Below, one piece after another: positions 23,537 to 33,196 of a stretch of DNA of 64,000 bases; position 1 is the first letter of the stretch, and the number at the start of each line of letters is the position of its first letter. A program made the position numbers and the translations under genes. This DNA comes from Bacillus sp. ISL-18 (GTDB taxonomy: Bacteria; Bacillota; Bacilli; Bacillales; Cytobacillaceae). The stretch covers positions 62,001-126,000 of the forward strand of contig NZ_JAGGQG010000011.1 of NCBI RefSeq assembly GCF_018613415.1, given 5' to 3'. The notes under the pieces were generated by a model. The model was not told where the DNA came from. It saw only the letters and a list, made by a program, of their open reading frames with translations, and ran no database searches.

Positions 23537-25341
23537 TTACCATGAAAAAAGTAAAATTCAGTTTTCATAATGTGCGTTTAAGTAAAAAATTATTGATTAT
23601 GTATATTTTTTCAGTCTTTATTCCAATTGTTTTAACCAATATTATTTTTTATACGGTTACGATAAAAAATGTAAAACAGCAGCAAATGCACGACTCGCAG
23701 CTTGCATTGAACCAAATAAGTAATGATTTTGGGAAGATTATCGACGATGCCGTCGGGATATCTTCCTCTCTTTATACCAATACCAATATTAATTTATTCC
23801 TGGAGAGGGAATACCCTTCAGATGTGGATTATGTGGATGATTATGATACTTATCTACGAACCTTTAACCAATCAAGCCCGATTAATCCGTCAATCAATTC
23901 GATACGATTTTATACGGATAACCCCACGATTATCTATTCGGGCGGTGTCTATCCATTAACAGAGGAAATCAAAAAAATGGCTTGGTATAAACAATTAATG
24001 AAAACGAATAATACGTCTCCTATCGTATTAAATTCAATCCTTGATAACCAAACATCAACTTTCAGTATTATAAGAAAGCTTGATTACTTTAACTTTAATA
24101 ATAGACAAAAGATTGTAAAAATCGAAATTAATCCGGAAACCATCGATAAAATATTCAATAATGTTACCTTTAAAGGAGATGTTTATCTTCTCAATGACAA
24201 GGGGCAAATTGAGTATTCAACGAAAAAGGATTTAGCATGGAGAGATAAGCACATCCCATTTAGTCAGATCTCAAACACAAATAAGACGGTGCTCTTTGAT
24301 TCGACCCACTTGGACCAAGCCTACCTTCAAAGCTGGAAGGTGGTTGGAACTCTCTCCGAAAAAACAATGCTTAATACCGTTAACAAATCGGGGCGCTTTA
24401 TTCTCTATTTGGCTTTTATCAATATCATCATTCCTACTATTATCATTATTTTAATTAATCGATCCTTTTTAAGAAGGTTACAGCGCATATTTAGACATGT
24501 TAAAAAGATGGGGGATCAAAATTTTGAAAAGATTCCCGATCCGGAATATACAGATGAAATAGGAATCTTAACAAGTGAGTTTAATCGCATGGTAAGGAAA
24601 ATTGAGGAATTGATTCAAGATGTATTGATTGCTAATATCCAAAAGCAAGAGATGGAGATTAAACGAAATCGTGCCCAGCTTAGCGCTCTGCAAAGTCAAA
24701 TTAATCCGCACTTTTTATTTAATGCGCTTGAAACCATCAGAATGAGAAGTTTAATGAAAGAAGAGATTGAGACGGCTAATATTATCCATAATATGGCCAA
24801 AATTTTTCGTAACTCCTTGACTTGGGGAAAAGACATGGTAACGGTCCGATCGGAAGCAAACCTGGTCGTTAGTTTTCTTGAAATCCAAAAATACCGGTTT
24901 GGTGAAAAGCTAGAATATGAAATTGATATAGATGAGGCTGCAGAACATTGCATGATACCAAATATGGCTCTCCAGCCATTTGTTGAGAATGCTAGTATTC
25001 ATGGAATAGAGCCGTTAAAGGGAAATGGGAAAATTAGTGTAAAAGTCACAGTTAATCAAGATATCTTAACCTGTATCGTCATGGATAATGGTGTAGGAAT
25101 GCCTGAAGATAAAAAGGAACGGATACTCCACTCCTTAAAAAATGAAGATGAAATGGGAAAAAGTGTGGGTATAAAGAATGTGTTTTATCGTTTGAAGCTG
25201 TACTACGCGGACCAATTTCACTTTTATGTGGATAGTGAGAAAGGAAAAGGAACCATTGTTACAATGAAAATCCCCTATAAGACGAGTATAACAGACAAGA
25301 AAATTGAAATTTCACAAAACAAACTATACTTTACTAAGTAA
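23533..25341 (+). CDS. xynD: YesM-type sensor histidine kinase (XynD-like)
   Basis: 602 aa. Membrane helix about 18-40, extracytoplasmic sensor region to about 290, second helix about 290-310, HAMP domain, then a His_kinase domain with phosphoacceptor H393 in SQINPHFLFNALETIR, and an ATPase domain with LQPFVENASIHGI and DNGVGMP. Start GTG 23533 overlaps the regulator stop; ATG 23542 is an alternative, and neither has a strong ribosome binding site, suggesting coupling. The last 20 bases of coding sequence form part of a direct repeat thought to bind the partner regulator at the next promoter. Confidence 0.88.
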   Translation: MITMKKVKFSFHNVRLSKKLLIMYIFSVFIPIVLTNIIFYTVTIKNVKQQQMHDSQLALNQISNDFGKIIDDAVGISSSLYTNTNINLFLEREYPSDVDYVDDYDTYLRTFNQSSPINPSINSIRFYTDNPTIIYSGGVYPLTEEIKKMAWYKQLMKTNNTSPIVLNSILDNQTSTFSIIRKLDYFNFNNRQKIVKIEINPETIDKIFNNVTFKGDVYLLNDKGQIEYSTKKDLAWRDKHIPFSQISNTNKTVLFDSTHLDQAYLQSWKVVGTLSEKTMLNTVNKSGRFILYLAFINIIIPTIIIILINRSFLRRLQRIFRHVKKMGDQNFEKIPDPEYTDEIGILTSEFNRMVRKIEELIQDVLIANIQKQEMEIKRNRAQLSALQSQINPHFLFNALETIRMRSLMKEEIETANIIHNMAKIFRNSLTWGKDMVTVRSEANLVVSFLEIQKYRFGEKLEYEIDIDEAAEHCMIPNMALQPFVENASIHGIEPLKGNGKISVKVTVNQDILTCIVMDNGVGMPEDKKERILHSLKNEDEMGKSVGIKNVFYRLKLYYADQFHFYVDSEKGKGTIVTMKIPYKTSITDKKIEISQNKLYFTK

Positions 25342-25388
25342 CAACTATAGTTTTTAGGTACTCCAAGAAAGCCCTTACATTTTATAAT
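25321..25388 (+). promoter_or_regulatory. Phased direct repeats and promoter of the xynE-like gene
   Basis: AACTATACTTTACTAAG (25322) and AACTATAGTTTTTAGG (25343) start 21 bases apart, and TATAAT (25383-25388) lies 40 bases after the second. No good -35 exists, as expected for an activator-dependent promoter. An identical spacing is found before the paralogous gene at 33197. The first repeat lies inside the kinase coding sequence. Confidence 0.75.
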
Positions 25389-25422
25389 AAACATGTAACT
25401 AAAAAGAAACGGGGGTTAGCAA

Positions 25423-27081
25423 ATGATTAACAAGAAATTCTTGGCTGTACCTTTAATGGCAGCGATGTTATTTACTGCAGCAGGATGTACTAAAGATGAA
25501 AGTGCTAGTACAAGTTCCAGCAAAAATGACAAATCACCTGTAACCTTTACTTATTTTAATGCCGGTGCCGCAGGTAAAGACTTGAATACCGATGAAACTG
25601 CCATTGGTAAAGAACTTGAAAAACAAACCGGTGTAAACTTTAAGGTCGAGCACATTGTGGGTGACGTTAATACAAAGATAGGAACGATGATCGCTAGCGG
25701 AAAATATCCAGACCTTCTTGTTCCCGATCAAGGAATCGATAAAGTGGTACAAGCAGGAGGATTTATTGATTTAACGGACCTAATCAATAAACATGCCCCG
25801 AATCTTAAAAAATTATATGGTCCTTACTTAAATCAAATGAAAGATCCGAAGGACGGGAAAATTTATTTTATTCCATTTGGCGCCAGCCAGGGATATGCCC
25901 CATACCCCGATATTCAGCAAAGCGCATTTTGGATCCGTCGTGATGTTCTAAAAGAAGCAGGCTATCCAAAAGTGAAGACAGTCGATGAATATTTCAAACT
26001 AATAGAAGACTTCCAGAAAAAGCATCCACAGACGAATGGTGCTCCTACGATCGGCTACACATCACTAAACTACGATTGGAGATTTACCGTAGGTGATGGT
26101 GCAAGGCATGCTGCAGGTTATGGAAATGATGGCGGCGTTATTGTCGATACGAAGACACAAAAAGCCTCTGTTTTTGCAAACAAGGATTGGATGAAAAATT
26201 ATCTTCAAAAATTAAATGACCTTAATGCCAAAGGAGTATTTGATAAAGAATCATTCGTTTCCAATTATGACGAATATCTTGCGAAAATAGCTTCAGGACG
26301 TGTCTTGGGATTCTTTGATTATCAATGGGAAGTTTCCCAGTCTTTAAATAGTTTGGCAAAAGCCGGCAATGACGATATGCGTTACATGGCATTGCCAATC
26401 ACCTTTGATTCCAGCATAAGAGATGCTTATGTCGATCCGCCAGCTTTTGTAAACAACCGCGGTATTGGTATTACTGTTAGTGCAAAAGATCCTGTTCGAA
26501 TCATTAAATACTTAGATGCACTTTGTAAAGAAGAAAATCAAAAGCTAGTTATGTGGGGAATTAAGGGACAAACTTATGAAGTCAATGACAAAGGCAGATT
26601 CTATCGTACTCCGGAAGAAATTGCAAAAACCCAAGATCAGAAATTTAATGACCAGTTTGGCTTCACGACTTTTGATTGGTACTGGCCTGTCGGTGATGGT
26701 CTGTATAGCGATGGTAACGCATGGGGCCCAGCGAAACAACCGGAAGTGGCGCAAGCTTCTTACACAGAAGGGGATAAAAAATTATTATCCGCATACAACA
26801 TAAAAGTGTTTTCTGACCTGTTTGCGAAACCTGAAAACCGTCCGTGGTATCCGGCATGGAGCGCACAGCTTGAGCAAGGATCTCCTGCCCAAATTTACGA
26901 CCAGAGAAGCCAGGATTTGCAAAAGAAATACTTTGCTAAATTGGTATTAGCCAAGCCGTCTCAATATAATTCTCTCTGGAATGAGTTTACGAAACAATAC
27001 AATGCCCTAGATTCTAAACCATATGAAAAAATAATGAATAAAGTAGTTCAAGACCGGGTTAAATTAGCTGAGCAAAAGTAG
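25423..27081 (+). CDS. xynE: Sugar ABC importer solute-binding lipoprotein (XynE-like)
   Basis: 552 aa. Lipoprotein signal peptide with lipobox FTAAGC (Cys at about 22), then a long extracytoplasmic binding protein of the LplA/family-1 type with aromatic-rich segments (TFDWYWPVGDG). It would capture xylo-oligosaccharides for the two permeases that follow. It lies directly after the two-component genes, behind the phased repeats. A paralogue of very high similarity is at 33197. No ATPase gene follows, so a shared MsmX-type ATPase is inferred. Confidence 0.88.
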   Translation: MINKKFLAVPLMAAMLFTAAGCTKDESASTSSSKNDKSPVTFTYFNAGAAGKDLNTDETAIGKELEKQTGVNFKVEHIVGDVNTKIGTMIASGKYPDLLVPDQGIDKVVQAGGFIDLTDLINKHAPNLKKLYGPYLNQMKDPKDGKIYFIPFGASQGYAPYPDIQQSAFWIRRDVLKEAGYPKVKTVDEYFKLIEDFQKKHPQTNGAPTIGYTSLNYDWRFTVGDGARHAAGYGNDGGVIVDTKTQKASVFANKDWMKNYLQKLNDLNAKGVFDKESFVSNYDEYLAKIASGRVLGFFDYQWEVSQSLNSLAKAGNDDMRYMALPITFDSSIRDAYVDPPAFVNNRGIGITVSAKDPVRIIKYLDALCKEENQKLVMWGIKGQTYEVNDKGRFYRTPEEIAKTQDQKFNDQFGFTTFDWYWPVGDGLYSDGNAWGPAKQPEVAQASYTEGDKKLLSAYNIKVFSDLFAKPENRPWYPAWSAQLEQGSPAQIYDQRSQDLQKKYFAKLVLAKPSQYNSLWNEFTKQYNALDSKPYEKIMNKVVQDRVKLAEQK

Positions 27082-27099
27082 GATAAAGAGAATGTAATC

Positions 27100-27134
27100 A
27101 AGGCCGATATTTGCAAAAACAAAGATATCGGCCT
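27100..27134 (+). terminator. Stem-loop between the binding-protein and permease genes
   Basis: AAGGCCGATAT (27100-27110) pairs perfectly with ATATCGGCCTT (27124-27134). Only a weak T-rich tract follows, so it probably stabilises or attenuates, giving more binding protein than permease. A smaller hairpin AAGGAAAG/CTTTCCTT (about 27181-27208) lies before the permease ribosome binding site. Confidence 0.65.
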
Positions 27135-27221
27135 TGACCATTTTAGTAGACACTATTAATGGGAAGCTTTATAACATTTGAAGGAAAGGGACTTAGTACT
27201 TTCCTTAAGGGAGGGCTAGTA

Positions 27222-28202
27222 ATGCAGGCAGAAACGAAAATTGCTGATGAGTTGATTCAATCTAAAGTTTCCATTCAGTCTAATAAGAAAAAGGGACTAT
27301 TTCTCAAAAGGTTGAAGACGCAAAAGGCACTTATGGCCATGAGTATTCCATTCCTGATTTGGTTGTTTATTTTTAAGTACGTCCCTTTATGGGGCTGGAG
27401 CATTGCTTTTCAGGATTATAAACCAGCATTAAGCATGTTCGATCAAACATGGGCTGGATTAAAACATTTTAAGTTTTTATTCGATGACGCAAACTTTTAC
27501 CGGGTGCTTCGTAATACGCTGGGTATGAGTGTTATTAATCTTGTATTGGGGTTTGTAACTGCAATTGGTCTTGCCCTGCTTTTAAATGAAATCAGACATA
27601 GCAAATTTAAGAAAGTCGTTCAAACCATCAGCTATATGCCTCACTTTCTTTCATGGGTGGTGGCGGCAAGCATCATTTCTTATTCTCTTTCCACAGATAC
27701 GGGAATTGTCAATATTGTATTAATGAAACTGGGTATTATTCATCAGCCGATCCTATGGCTTGGAAAGGAAACTTGGTTCTGGGGAATTAACGGGATTTCC
27801 GATGTTTGGAAAAATGTCGGCTGGAATACAATCATCTATCTGGCCGCCATTACGATGATTGATCCGGAACAATACGAAGCAGCAGATATTGACGGTGCAA
27901 CCAGGCTCCAGCGGATTAAGCATATTACACTTCCTTCTTTAAAACCAACAATTATTATCTTGCTGATCATGAATTTGGGTTATATTTTGGAATCAGGCTT
28001 TGAGGCCCAATATTTACTAGGAAATCCAATGAACCTTGACTACTCGGAAAACCTCGATATATATGTATTAAAATACGGGATTTCAATGGGGAATTTTTCA
28101 CTTGCCACGGCAGCGGGCATATTTAAAACAGTCGTTAGTTTCATCTTCCTGTTTACTGCTAACCATATCGCTAAAAAGTTTGATCAGCCAAGGCTGTTTT
28201 AG
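27222..28202 (+). CDS. xynF: Sugar ABC importer permease 1 (LplB/XynF-like)
   Basis: About 326 aa with six membrane helices and the permease EAA loop YEAADIDGATRLQRIKHITLP. ATG 27222 is preferred over the upstream in-frame ATG 27159 because AAGGGAGGG precedes it and the extra 21 residues are not family-like. It pairs with the next gene to form the membrane channel of the xylo-oligosaccharide importer. Confidence 0.88.
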   Translation: MQAETKIADELIQSKVSIQSNKKKGLFLKRLKTQKALMAMSIPFLIWLFIFKYVPLWGWSIAFQDYKPALSMFDQTWAGLKHFKFLFDDANFYRVLRNTLGMSVINLVLGFVTAIGLALLLNEIRHSKFKKVVQTISYMPHFLSWVVAASIISYSLSTDTGIVNIVLMKLGIIHQPILWLGKETWFWGINGISDVWKNVGWNTIIYLAAITMIDPEQYEAADIDGATRLQRIKHITLPSLKPTIIILLIMNLGYILESGFEAQYLLGNPMNLDYSENLDIYVLKYGISMGNFSLATAAGIFKTVVSFIFLFTANHIAKKFDQPRLF

Positions 28203-28213
28203 GAGGGAGACAT

Positions 28214-29143
28214 ATGAAACAAAGGAAATTCTTTAAAGCTACAAAAAATTATTCCGGAGCAGGCGATTATCTTTTTGATATTTTTAACTATACATTTATG
28301 ATTTTTCTTTGCGTAGTTATGCTGTATCCGTTTTTAAACCAGGTGGCTGTTTCTTTGAATGAAGCCACTGATTCCTTAAAGGGCGGAATTTTTTTATGGC
28401 CAAGGATATTTACGATGGCAAATTATAAGTATGTATTTGGCGAAGCCAGTATTTTTCATGCCTTCTTTATTTCGGTTTTAAGAACTGTAATCGGAACACT
28501 TGTTTCTGTCCTTTGTACGGCAATGGTTGCTTATACAATCAGCCGAAAGGATTATGTATTACGAAAATTCGTGACGATCGCCTTCGTTATTACGATGTAT
28601 ATTAACGGCGGTCTGATTCCGAATTACTTGCTCATCAAAGACCTGGGTTTATTGGATAGCTTTTGGGTATATATTATCCCAGGAATTATTGGAGTATTTA
28701 ATCTCATCGTAATTCGTTCTTTTATTGAAGGAATACCTGATAGTTTATTTGAATCAGCAAAAATCGACGGCGCAGGCGATTTTACTACTTTTATCAAAAT
28801 TGTCCTTCCGTTGTCACTGCCGGTATTGGCGACGGTTTCACTGTTTGTGGCCGTTGGTCAATGGAACTCCTGGTTTGATGTTTTCTTATACAATTCATCA
28901 AATTCAGATTTAAGTACGTTACAATACGAATTGATGAAAATTCTGCAAAATTCGAACGCCTCGATGTCGGGGAAAACAGCGTCTGATGCCATGGCGAATA
29001 CAACTGCACAAGCAAACATGGTAACGCCTACTTCCATTCGGGCTACGATGACGATTATTGCCAGCTTGCCTATTATTATGGTCTATCCATTCCTTCAAAA
29101 ATATTTTGTTAAAGGTTTAACACTTGGCGGGGTGAAAGGCTGA
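28214..29143 (+). CDS. xynG: Sugar ABC importer permease 2 (LplC/XynG-like)
   Basis: 309 aa, six membrane helices, EAA loop FESAKIDGAGDFTTFIKIVLP and the typical carboxy end YFVKGLTLGGVKG. Spaced 11 bases from xynF with GGAGGGAG upstream. Last gene of the importer operon; a terminator follows. The last codons have a recognisable relic copy at about 34870-34930. Confidence 0.9.
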   Translation: MKQRKFFKATKNYSGAGDYLFDIFNYTFMIFLCVVMLYPFLNQVAVSLNEATDSLKGGIFLWPRIFTMANYKYVFGEASIFHAFFISVLRTVIGTLVSVLCTAMVAYTISRKDYVLRKFVTIAFVITMYINGGLIPNYLLIKDLGLLDSFWVYIIPGIIGVFNLIVIRSFIEGIPDSLFESAKIDGAGDFTTFIKIVLPLSLPVLATVSLFVAVGQWNSWFDVFLYNSSNSDLSTLQYELMKILQNSNASMSGKTASDAMANTTAQANMVTPTSIRATMTIIASLPIIMVYPFLQKYFVKGLTLGGVKG

Positions 29144-29183
29144 TCCTATTAAGCTAGTAAATGTATTACCAGTGAAATGTGTT

Positions 29184-29212
29184 AAAAAAAGGACTAAAGG
29201 TCCTTTTTTTTT
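29184..29212 (+). terminator. Terminator of the xynEFG-like operon
   Basis: A-run plus GGAC (29191-29194), loop TAAAG, GTCC plus T-run: short but strong AAAAAAAGGAC...GTCCTTTTTTTT hairpin. Confidence 0.85.
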
Positions 29213-29259
29213 GAATTCTTTATAAATGCTAGTAAAAAGCAAAGAAAGGATGAATAATT

Positions 29260-31236
29260 TTGGAATATGGCGAATCAATTTTTCCTGTTCAACCTGATGA
29301 TCCGAAGGCTTATGTGTTTACTTCGGAGGAGTTCGGCGCCGACGCGAGCGGTAAAGGTGATAATACAGCTGCAATGCAGGCGGTGATCGACAAACTGGAA
29401 GCGGAGGTAGATAACGGAATTATTTTTATCCCGAAGGGCACCTATCGTTTCGAGGGCACGGTGAATTTGTGGCGGGGCATCCGTCTCATCGGTTTTGGTG
29501 CCGAACGTCCGGTATTCATTGTGGGGGAAAACACTCCGGGTTTTCAGGGACCGGATTCCAAATACATCTTTCATTTCCGTGTGAATAAGCCGGGCCCCGG
29601 CGAAGAGCTGCGGGATGCACAGAACACCACTTTTTATAGTGGCATCCGGAACATAGACTTCAAACTGGGCAGGGGTAACCCCGGATTGGTCGCTTGCCGG
29701 TTTCGTGTGGCTCAGCTTTGCTCCATAGAAGATGTCGACTTCTATATGGAAGATAATCGTGCAGCTGTAGAGATGGTCGGTAACGAAATGGAACGCTGCC
29801 GCTTCTTTGGCGGGGAGTTCGGCATTCTCACCGGTGAAACTGTACCCTATTGGCCTTTCTATCTGGGTGACTGTGTTTTCTCCGGTCAGTCCAAGGCATG
29901 TATTTCGACTTATCGCGCCGGCATGACCATGCTGCGAAACACACTCTCCAATGCCCCTTATGGTGTGTATGTACCCAACAAGGAACGGGACAACCATTAT
30001 ATTGAGGAATTTGAACGGTTATATATGCATGATTGCCGCTTGGAGAATTTGTCGGAAGCCGGCATTAGTATGAATATGGTGAGATATCCCCAGAATTGGC
30101 TGCATGCTAACGAAATTCACTGCAAGAATGTGCCGAGGTTCTTTGAATCCTTCGGCTATCAGTATAACCACCACATCGGTGTGCCTCACATCGAGCCGAC
30201 ATCGGAATATTACAGCGTAAACATCGACATGGGCTTACGTATTGATGTTGACAATCAGGACATCACCCGCCGCTTTGGTTTAAGGTACCATGTTGAGCCG
30301 GAAGAAAGTCTTCCTGAAGTGTCCGATCCCGACTATGTACCAATGCCAGCATTTTCGCAGTGGGTCAACATCAAAGATCTAGGAGCAAAAGGGGACGGTG
30401 TATCAGATGATACCGAGGTGTTTGAGAACGCTATTGCTCGACATCAGGCAATCTATCTGCCACAGGGTGAATATTTGATCACCCGAGGACTTGAACTGAA
30501 ACAGGATACCGCTATTCTCGGTCTTCATTGTTCGAAGACAAGACTAAAACTGAAGGATCATTCCACGGGATATGACAACGATCGAGCTCCTGCCACCATG
30601 TTCAAAATACCAAAAGGAGGTTTGAACCATATTTCCGGCATCTGTTTTGATGGCGGTAAGAACAAAGGTGTCATTCAGGTAGAATGGCTAGGCGACCCGT
30701 CCTCCATCATGGAAGACTGCCTCTTTGACTTTGGAGGTCATGGAAGCACCAAGAAAGGCCGCGACCGTTATTACGGTGTTTATATCCATGACGATGGTGC
30801 CGGTGTGTTCAAGAACATTTGGATGCCCGACGTTTGGACCAAGGATGGTTTCCATATCAGTAACACTTCCGCTCCAGGCCAGATTTGGATGGTTTCTGTT
30901 GAACACCATCTGGATGTGGAGGTTGTCTTGGAGAACGTCTCCAATTGGAAGATTGTTGCGCTTCAGACGGAAGAGAACCTTGGCAGCGAATATGCCTCTT
31001 CGCTCCACATCGAGAATTGTTGGGATCTAGAAATCGCCAATCTGTTCCAATATAGGGTACAGGCCATCGAGATTCAGCATCCCAACGCAACCATAATCAA
31101 GAATTGCAAGAACCTGACCATTAACGGGATACACTGTTTCAGTATTGGGCCTACACCTTTTACCAACTCTGCTCTAATCGACGGGAAACTGTTTATCAAG
31201 GATCAGGAGATTGGCACCCTTCACGTAAACTGCTAA
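29260..31236 (+). CDS. GH28-related / pectate-lyase-3 beta-helix protein
   Basis: 658 aa with two pectate-lyase-superfamily repeats, each opening with a [20 protein letters not shown] or [19 protein letters not shown] type segment (about residues 24-45 and 372-392) followed by an I(Y/F)(I/L)PxGxY strand. Such double-domain beta-helix proteins act on pectin, rhamnogalacturonan or beta-glucan; the substrate here is unknown. No signal peptide. Start TTG 29260 with AAAGGATG upstream. A hand-counted line of coding sequence (29341-29400) is 52% GC, against about 40-42% in sampled neighbouring lines, and codon choice (GGC, GCC, CGG) differs, suggesting recent transfer. Confidence 0.78.
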   Translation: MEYGESIFPVQPDDPKAYVFTSEEFGADASGKGDNTAAMQAVIDKLEAEVDNGIIFIPKGTYRFEGTVNLWRGIRLIGFGAERPVFIVGENTPGFQGPDSKYIFHFRVNKPGPGEELRDAQNTTFYSGIRNIDFKLGRGNPGLVACRFRVAQLCSIEDVDFYMEDNRAAVEMVGNEMERCRFFGGEFGILTGETVPYWPFYLGDCVFSGQSKACISTYRAGMTMLRNTLSNAPYGVYVPNKERDNHYIEEFERLYMHDCRLENLSEAGISMNMVRYPQNWLHANEIHCKNVPRFFESFGYQYNHHIGVPHIEPTSEYYSVNIDMGLRIDVDNQDITRRFGLRYHVEPEESLPEVSDPDYVPMPAFSQWVNIKDLGAKGDGVSDDTEVFENAIARHQAIYLPQGEYLITRGLELKQDTAILGLHCSKTRLKLKDHSTGYDNDRAPATMFKIPKGGLNHISGICFDGGKNKGVIQVEWLGDPSSIMEDCLFDFGGHGSTKKGRDRYYGVYIHDDGAGVFKNIWMPDVWTKDGFHISNTSAPGQIWMVSVEHHLDVEVVLENVSNWKIVALQTEENLGSEYASSLHIENCWDLEIANLFQYRVQAIEIQHPNATIIKNCKNLTINGIHCFSIGPTPFTNSALIDGKLFIKDQEIGTLHVNC

Positions 31237-31391
31237 TTTGGTATTCAAAAGCCTTTATTCAACTGCTAGCTTCTCTGAATAATTCCTCTTGTGCTGACAG
31301 TAAAAATAGACATACTGAACATAGCTCAAGGTACAAAATATATAATTCTCTCGTTTTGTGCCTTGGAGAAGCGAAAGGATGGGAAATAAAT

Positions 31392-31904
31392 TTGACATCA
31401 TTTATTGATTTGGATTTAAGCAAAGGTAAAGACGTAATTAGTAAACATATTTATGGTCATTTTGTTGAGCATCTTGGTCGCTGTATTTATAATGGACTTT
31501 GGGTTGGGGAAGACTCCCCCATTCCTAATACTCGTGGAATTCGAAATGATATAGTGGAAGCTTTAAAAGCAATTAAGATCCCTAATTTGCGTTGGCCTGG
31601 GGGATGCTTTGCTGATAATTACCATTGGAAAGATGGGATTGGACCACGTGAAGACCGGCCGTGCATGGTTAATACAGACTGGGGACATGTAGTAGAAAAT
31701 AATCATTTTGGTACACATGAATTTATGGATTTGTGTGAAGAACTTGAGACTGAACCATATATTTGTGGTAATGTTGGCAGCGGTACTGTACAAGAAATGC
31801 AGCAATGGGTTGAATATTTGACCTTTGACGGTCAATCCCCAATGGCCAATTTAAGAAAAAAAATGGTAAGAATGAACCTTGGAAGGTTAAGTTTTTTGGA
31901 GTAG
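31392..31904 (+). pseudogene. GH51 alpha-L-arabinofuranosidase, 5' part before frameshift
   Basis: Encodes the N-terminal third of an intracellular GH51 enzyme: [22 protein letters not shown], then [20 protein letters not shown] and [12 protein letters not shown]. The preferred start is TTG 31392, with AAAGGATGGG upstream. Reading runs into an A8 tract (31856-31863), after which the frame gives an unrelated tail ending at 31904. Adding one A restores [20 protein letters not shown] in frame with the downstream part. The family removes arabinofuranosyl side chains from arabinoxylan fragments. It could be a genuine mutation, a homopolymer sequencing error or a slippage site. Confidence 0.85.
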
Positions 31905-31933
31905 GTAACGAAAACTGGGGTTGCGGTGGACAT

Positions 31934-32941
31934 ATGAAAGCAGAAACATATGCCGAAAAGTACAGACAATACCAGACCTATGTCAATAATTACTCCGGGA
32001 ACAATATCCTTAAAATTGCCTGTGGTCCCAGCGAAGCAGACTTCCATTGGACCGAAGTAATCATGCGTGAATGTATGAAGGAGACCCAGCAACTGAAAAA
32101 TTCAACACATGATAAACCAATCAATTCCGTTTGGGAATACTATCGACCTCAAATGTGGGGACTTAGTCTTCATTACTATGTAAGAAATCGTCTAAATTAT
32201 ACTAGTGCAACGAAGTTTGATGAAAGCTTGTGGTTTGAGTACATGCAAAGAACTCTTTATATGGATGAACTCATTACCAATCATTCTAATGTGATGGATC
32301 AATATGATCCGAATAAAAAGGTTGCACTTATAGTCGATGAATGGGGATCATGGTATGAACCTGAGCAAGGGACACATCCGAGATTTTTATTTCAACAAAA
32401 TACATTGCGTGATGCTTTAATAGCCGGGGTTACTCTTAATATTTTTAACAATCATTGCGATCGGGTTAAAATGGCCAATATAGCGCAGTTAATTAATGTT
32501 CTGCAGGCTTTAATTCTGACTGATGGACCTGATATGCTCTTAACTCCGACATACCATGTATTTGATATGTATAAAGATCATCAGGATTCAACCCTTATTC
32601 CTCTTGATTTAGAAACAAGAGATTACCTGTTTGGTGATGGCAGTATTCCTGTTGTTAACGCTTCCGCTTCACGTAATCAGGAAGGAAAGGTTCATATTAC
32701 ATTATGTAACCTTGATCCAAATCGGAGCGAAGAGATCACGTTTAACTTAAAAGGAGAAAACGCAATTTCAAGTGTGAATGCGCGAATTTTAACAGATGCA
32801 GCGATGAATGTGTGTAACACGTTTGAACAACCAGAACAAATTAAACCTTGTAATTTTGATGATATTAAGACCCAGGAAAATGAGATTTCCATAGTATTGC
32901 CAGCAAAATCTGTATTAGCAATAGAAATATCGTTTAAATAA
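31934..32941 (+). pseudogene. GH51 alpha-L-arabinofuranosidase, 3' part after frameshift
   Basis: Continues the same enzyme. In this frame the acid/base motif [10 protein letters not shown] is encoded at 31899-31928 (Glu codon 31910-31912), upstream of the first ATG (31934), so a protein starting at that ATG would lack the acid/base Glu. The nucleophile is in ALIVDEWGSWYEP, and a C-terminal beta-sandwich follows (ITLCNLDPNRSEEITF). Together the two parts make about 515 aa, the normal GH51 length, with no other lesion seen. A terminator follows. Confidence 0.85.
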
Positions 32942-32948
32942 AGGAAAG

Positions 32949-32985
32949 ACCTCAAGACCTTGTATCCGATCTTCAGGTTTTTTAT
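32949..32985 (+). terminator. Terminator after the GH51 gene
   Basis: ACCTCAAGA (32949-32957) pairs with TCTTCAGGT (32970-32978) with one mismatch, followed by TTTTTATTTT. Confidence 0.75.
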
Positions 32986-33094
32986 TTTAGTTGGCTTATA
33001 AATGAATGAAACCTTAGCAGTTTATTTTAAATTTTAACGGTCATGTGACCAATATAAACCCATTATTAATTAAATATTATGAAATTTCAGAAAA

Positions 33095-33162
33095 AAACTA
33101 TAGTTTCCTAAGTAAAAACTAAAGTTTTTAAGGTATTGTTGAAAACCCTTACATTTTATAAT
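33095..33162 (+). promoter_or_regulatory. Phased direct repeats and promoter of the second xynE-like gene
   Basis: AACTATAGTTTCCTAAG (33096) and AACTAAAGTTTTTAAGG (33117) start 21 bases apart, and TATAAT (33157-33162) lies 40 bases after the second, exactly as before the gene at 25423. CCCTTACATTTTATAAT is shared with that promoter. Both are probably targets of the XynC-like regulator. Confidence 0.75.
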
Positions 33163-33196
33163 GAAAGTGCTTACGAATTATAAAGGGGGATAGCAA

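Noticed and set aside
29275-29997. Long antisense open frame (about 240 codons) across the GH28-related gene
   Set aside because: Caused by the higher GC of that gene; no ribosome binding site and no recognisable domain, while the sense protein has clear repeats.
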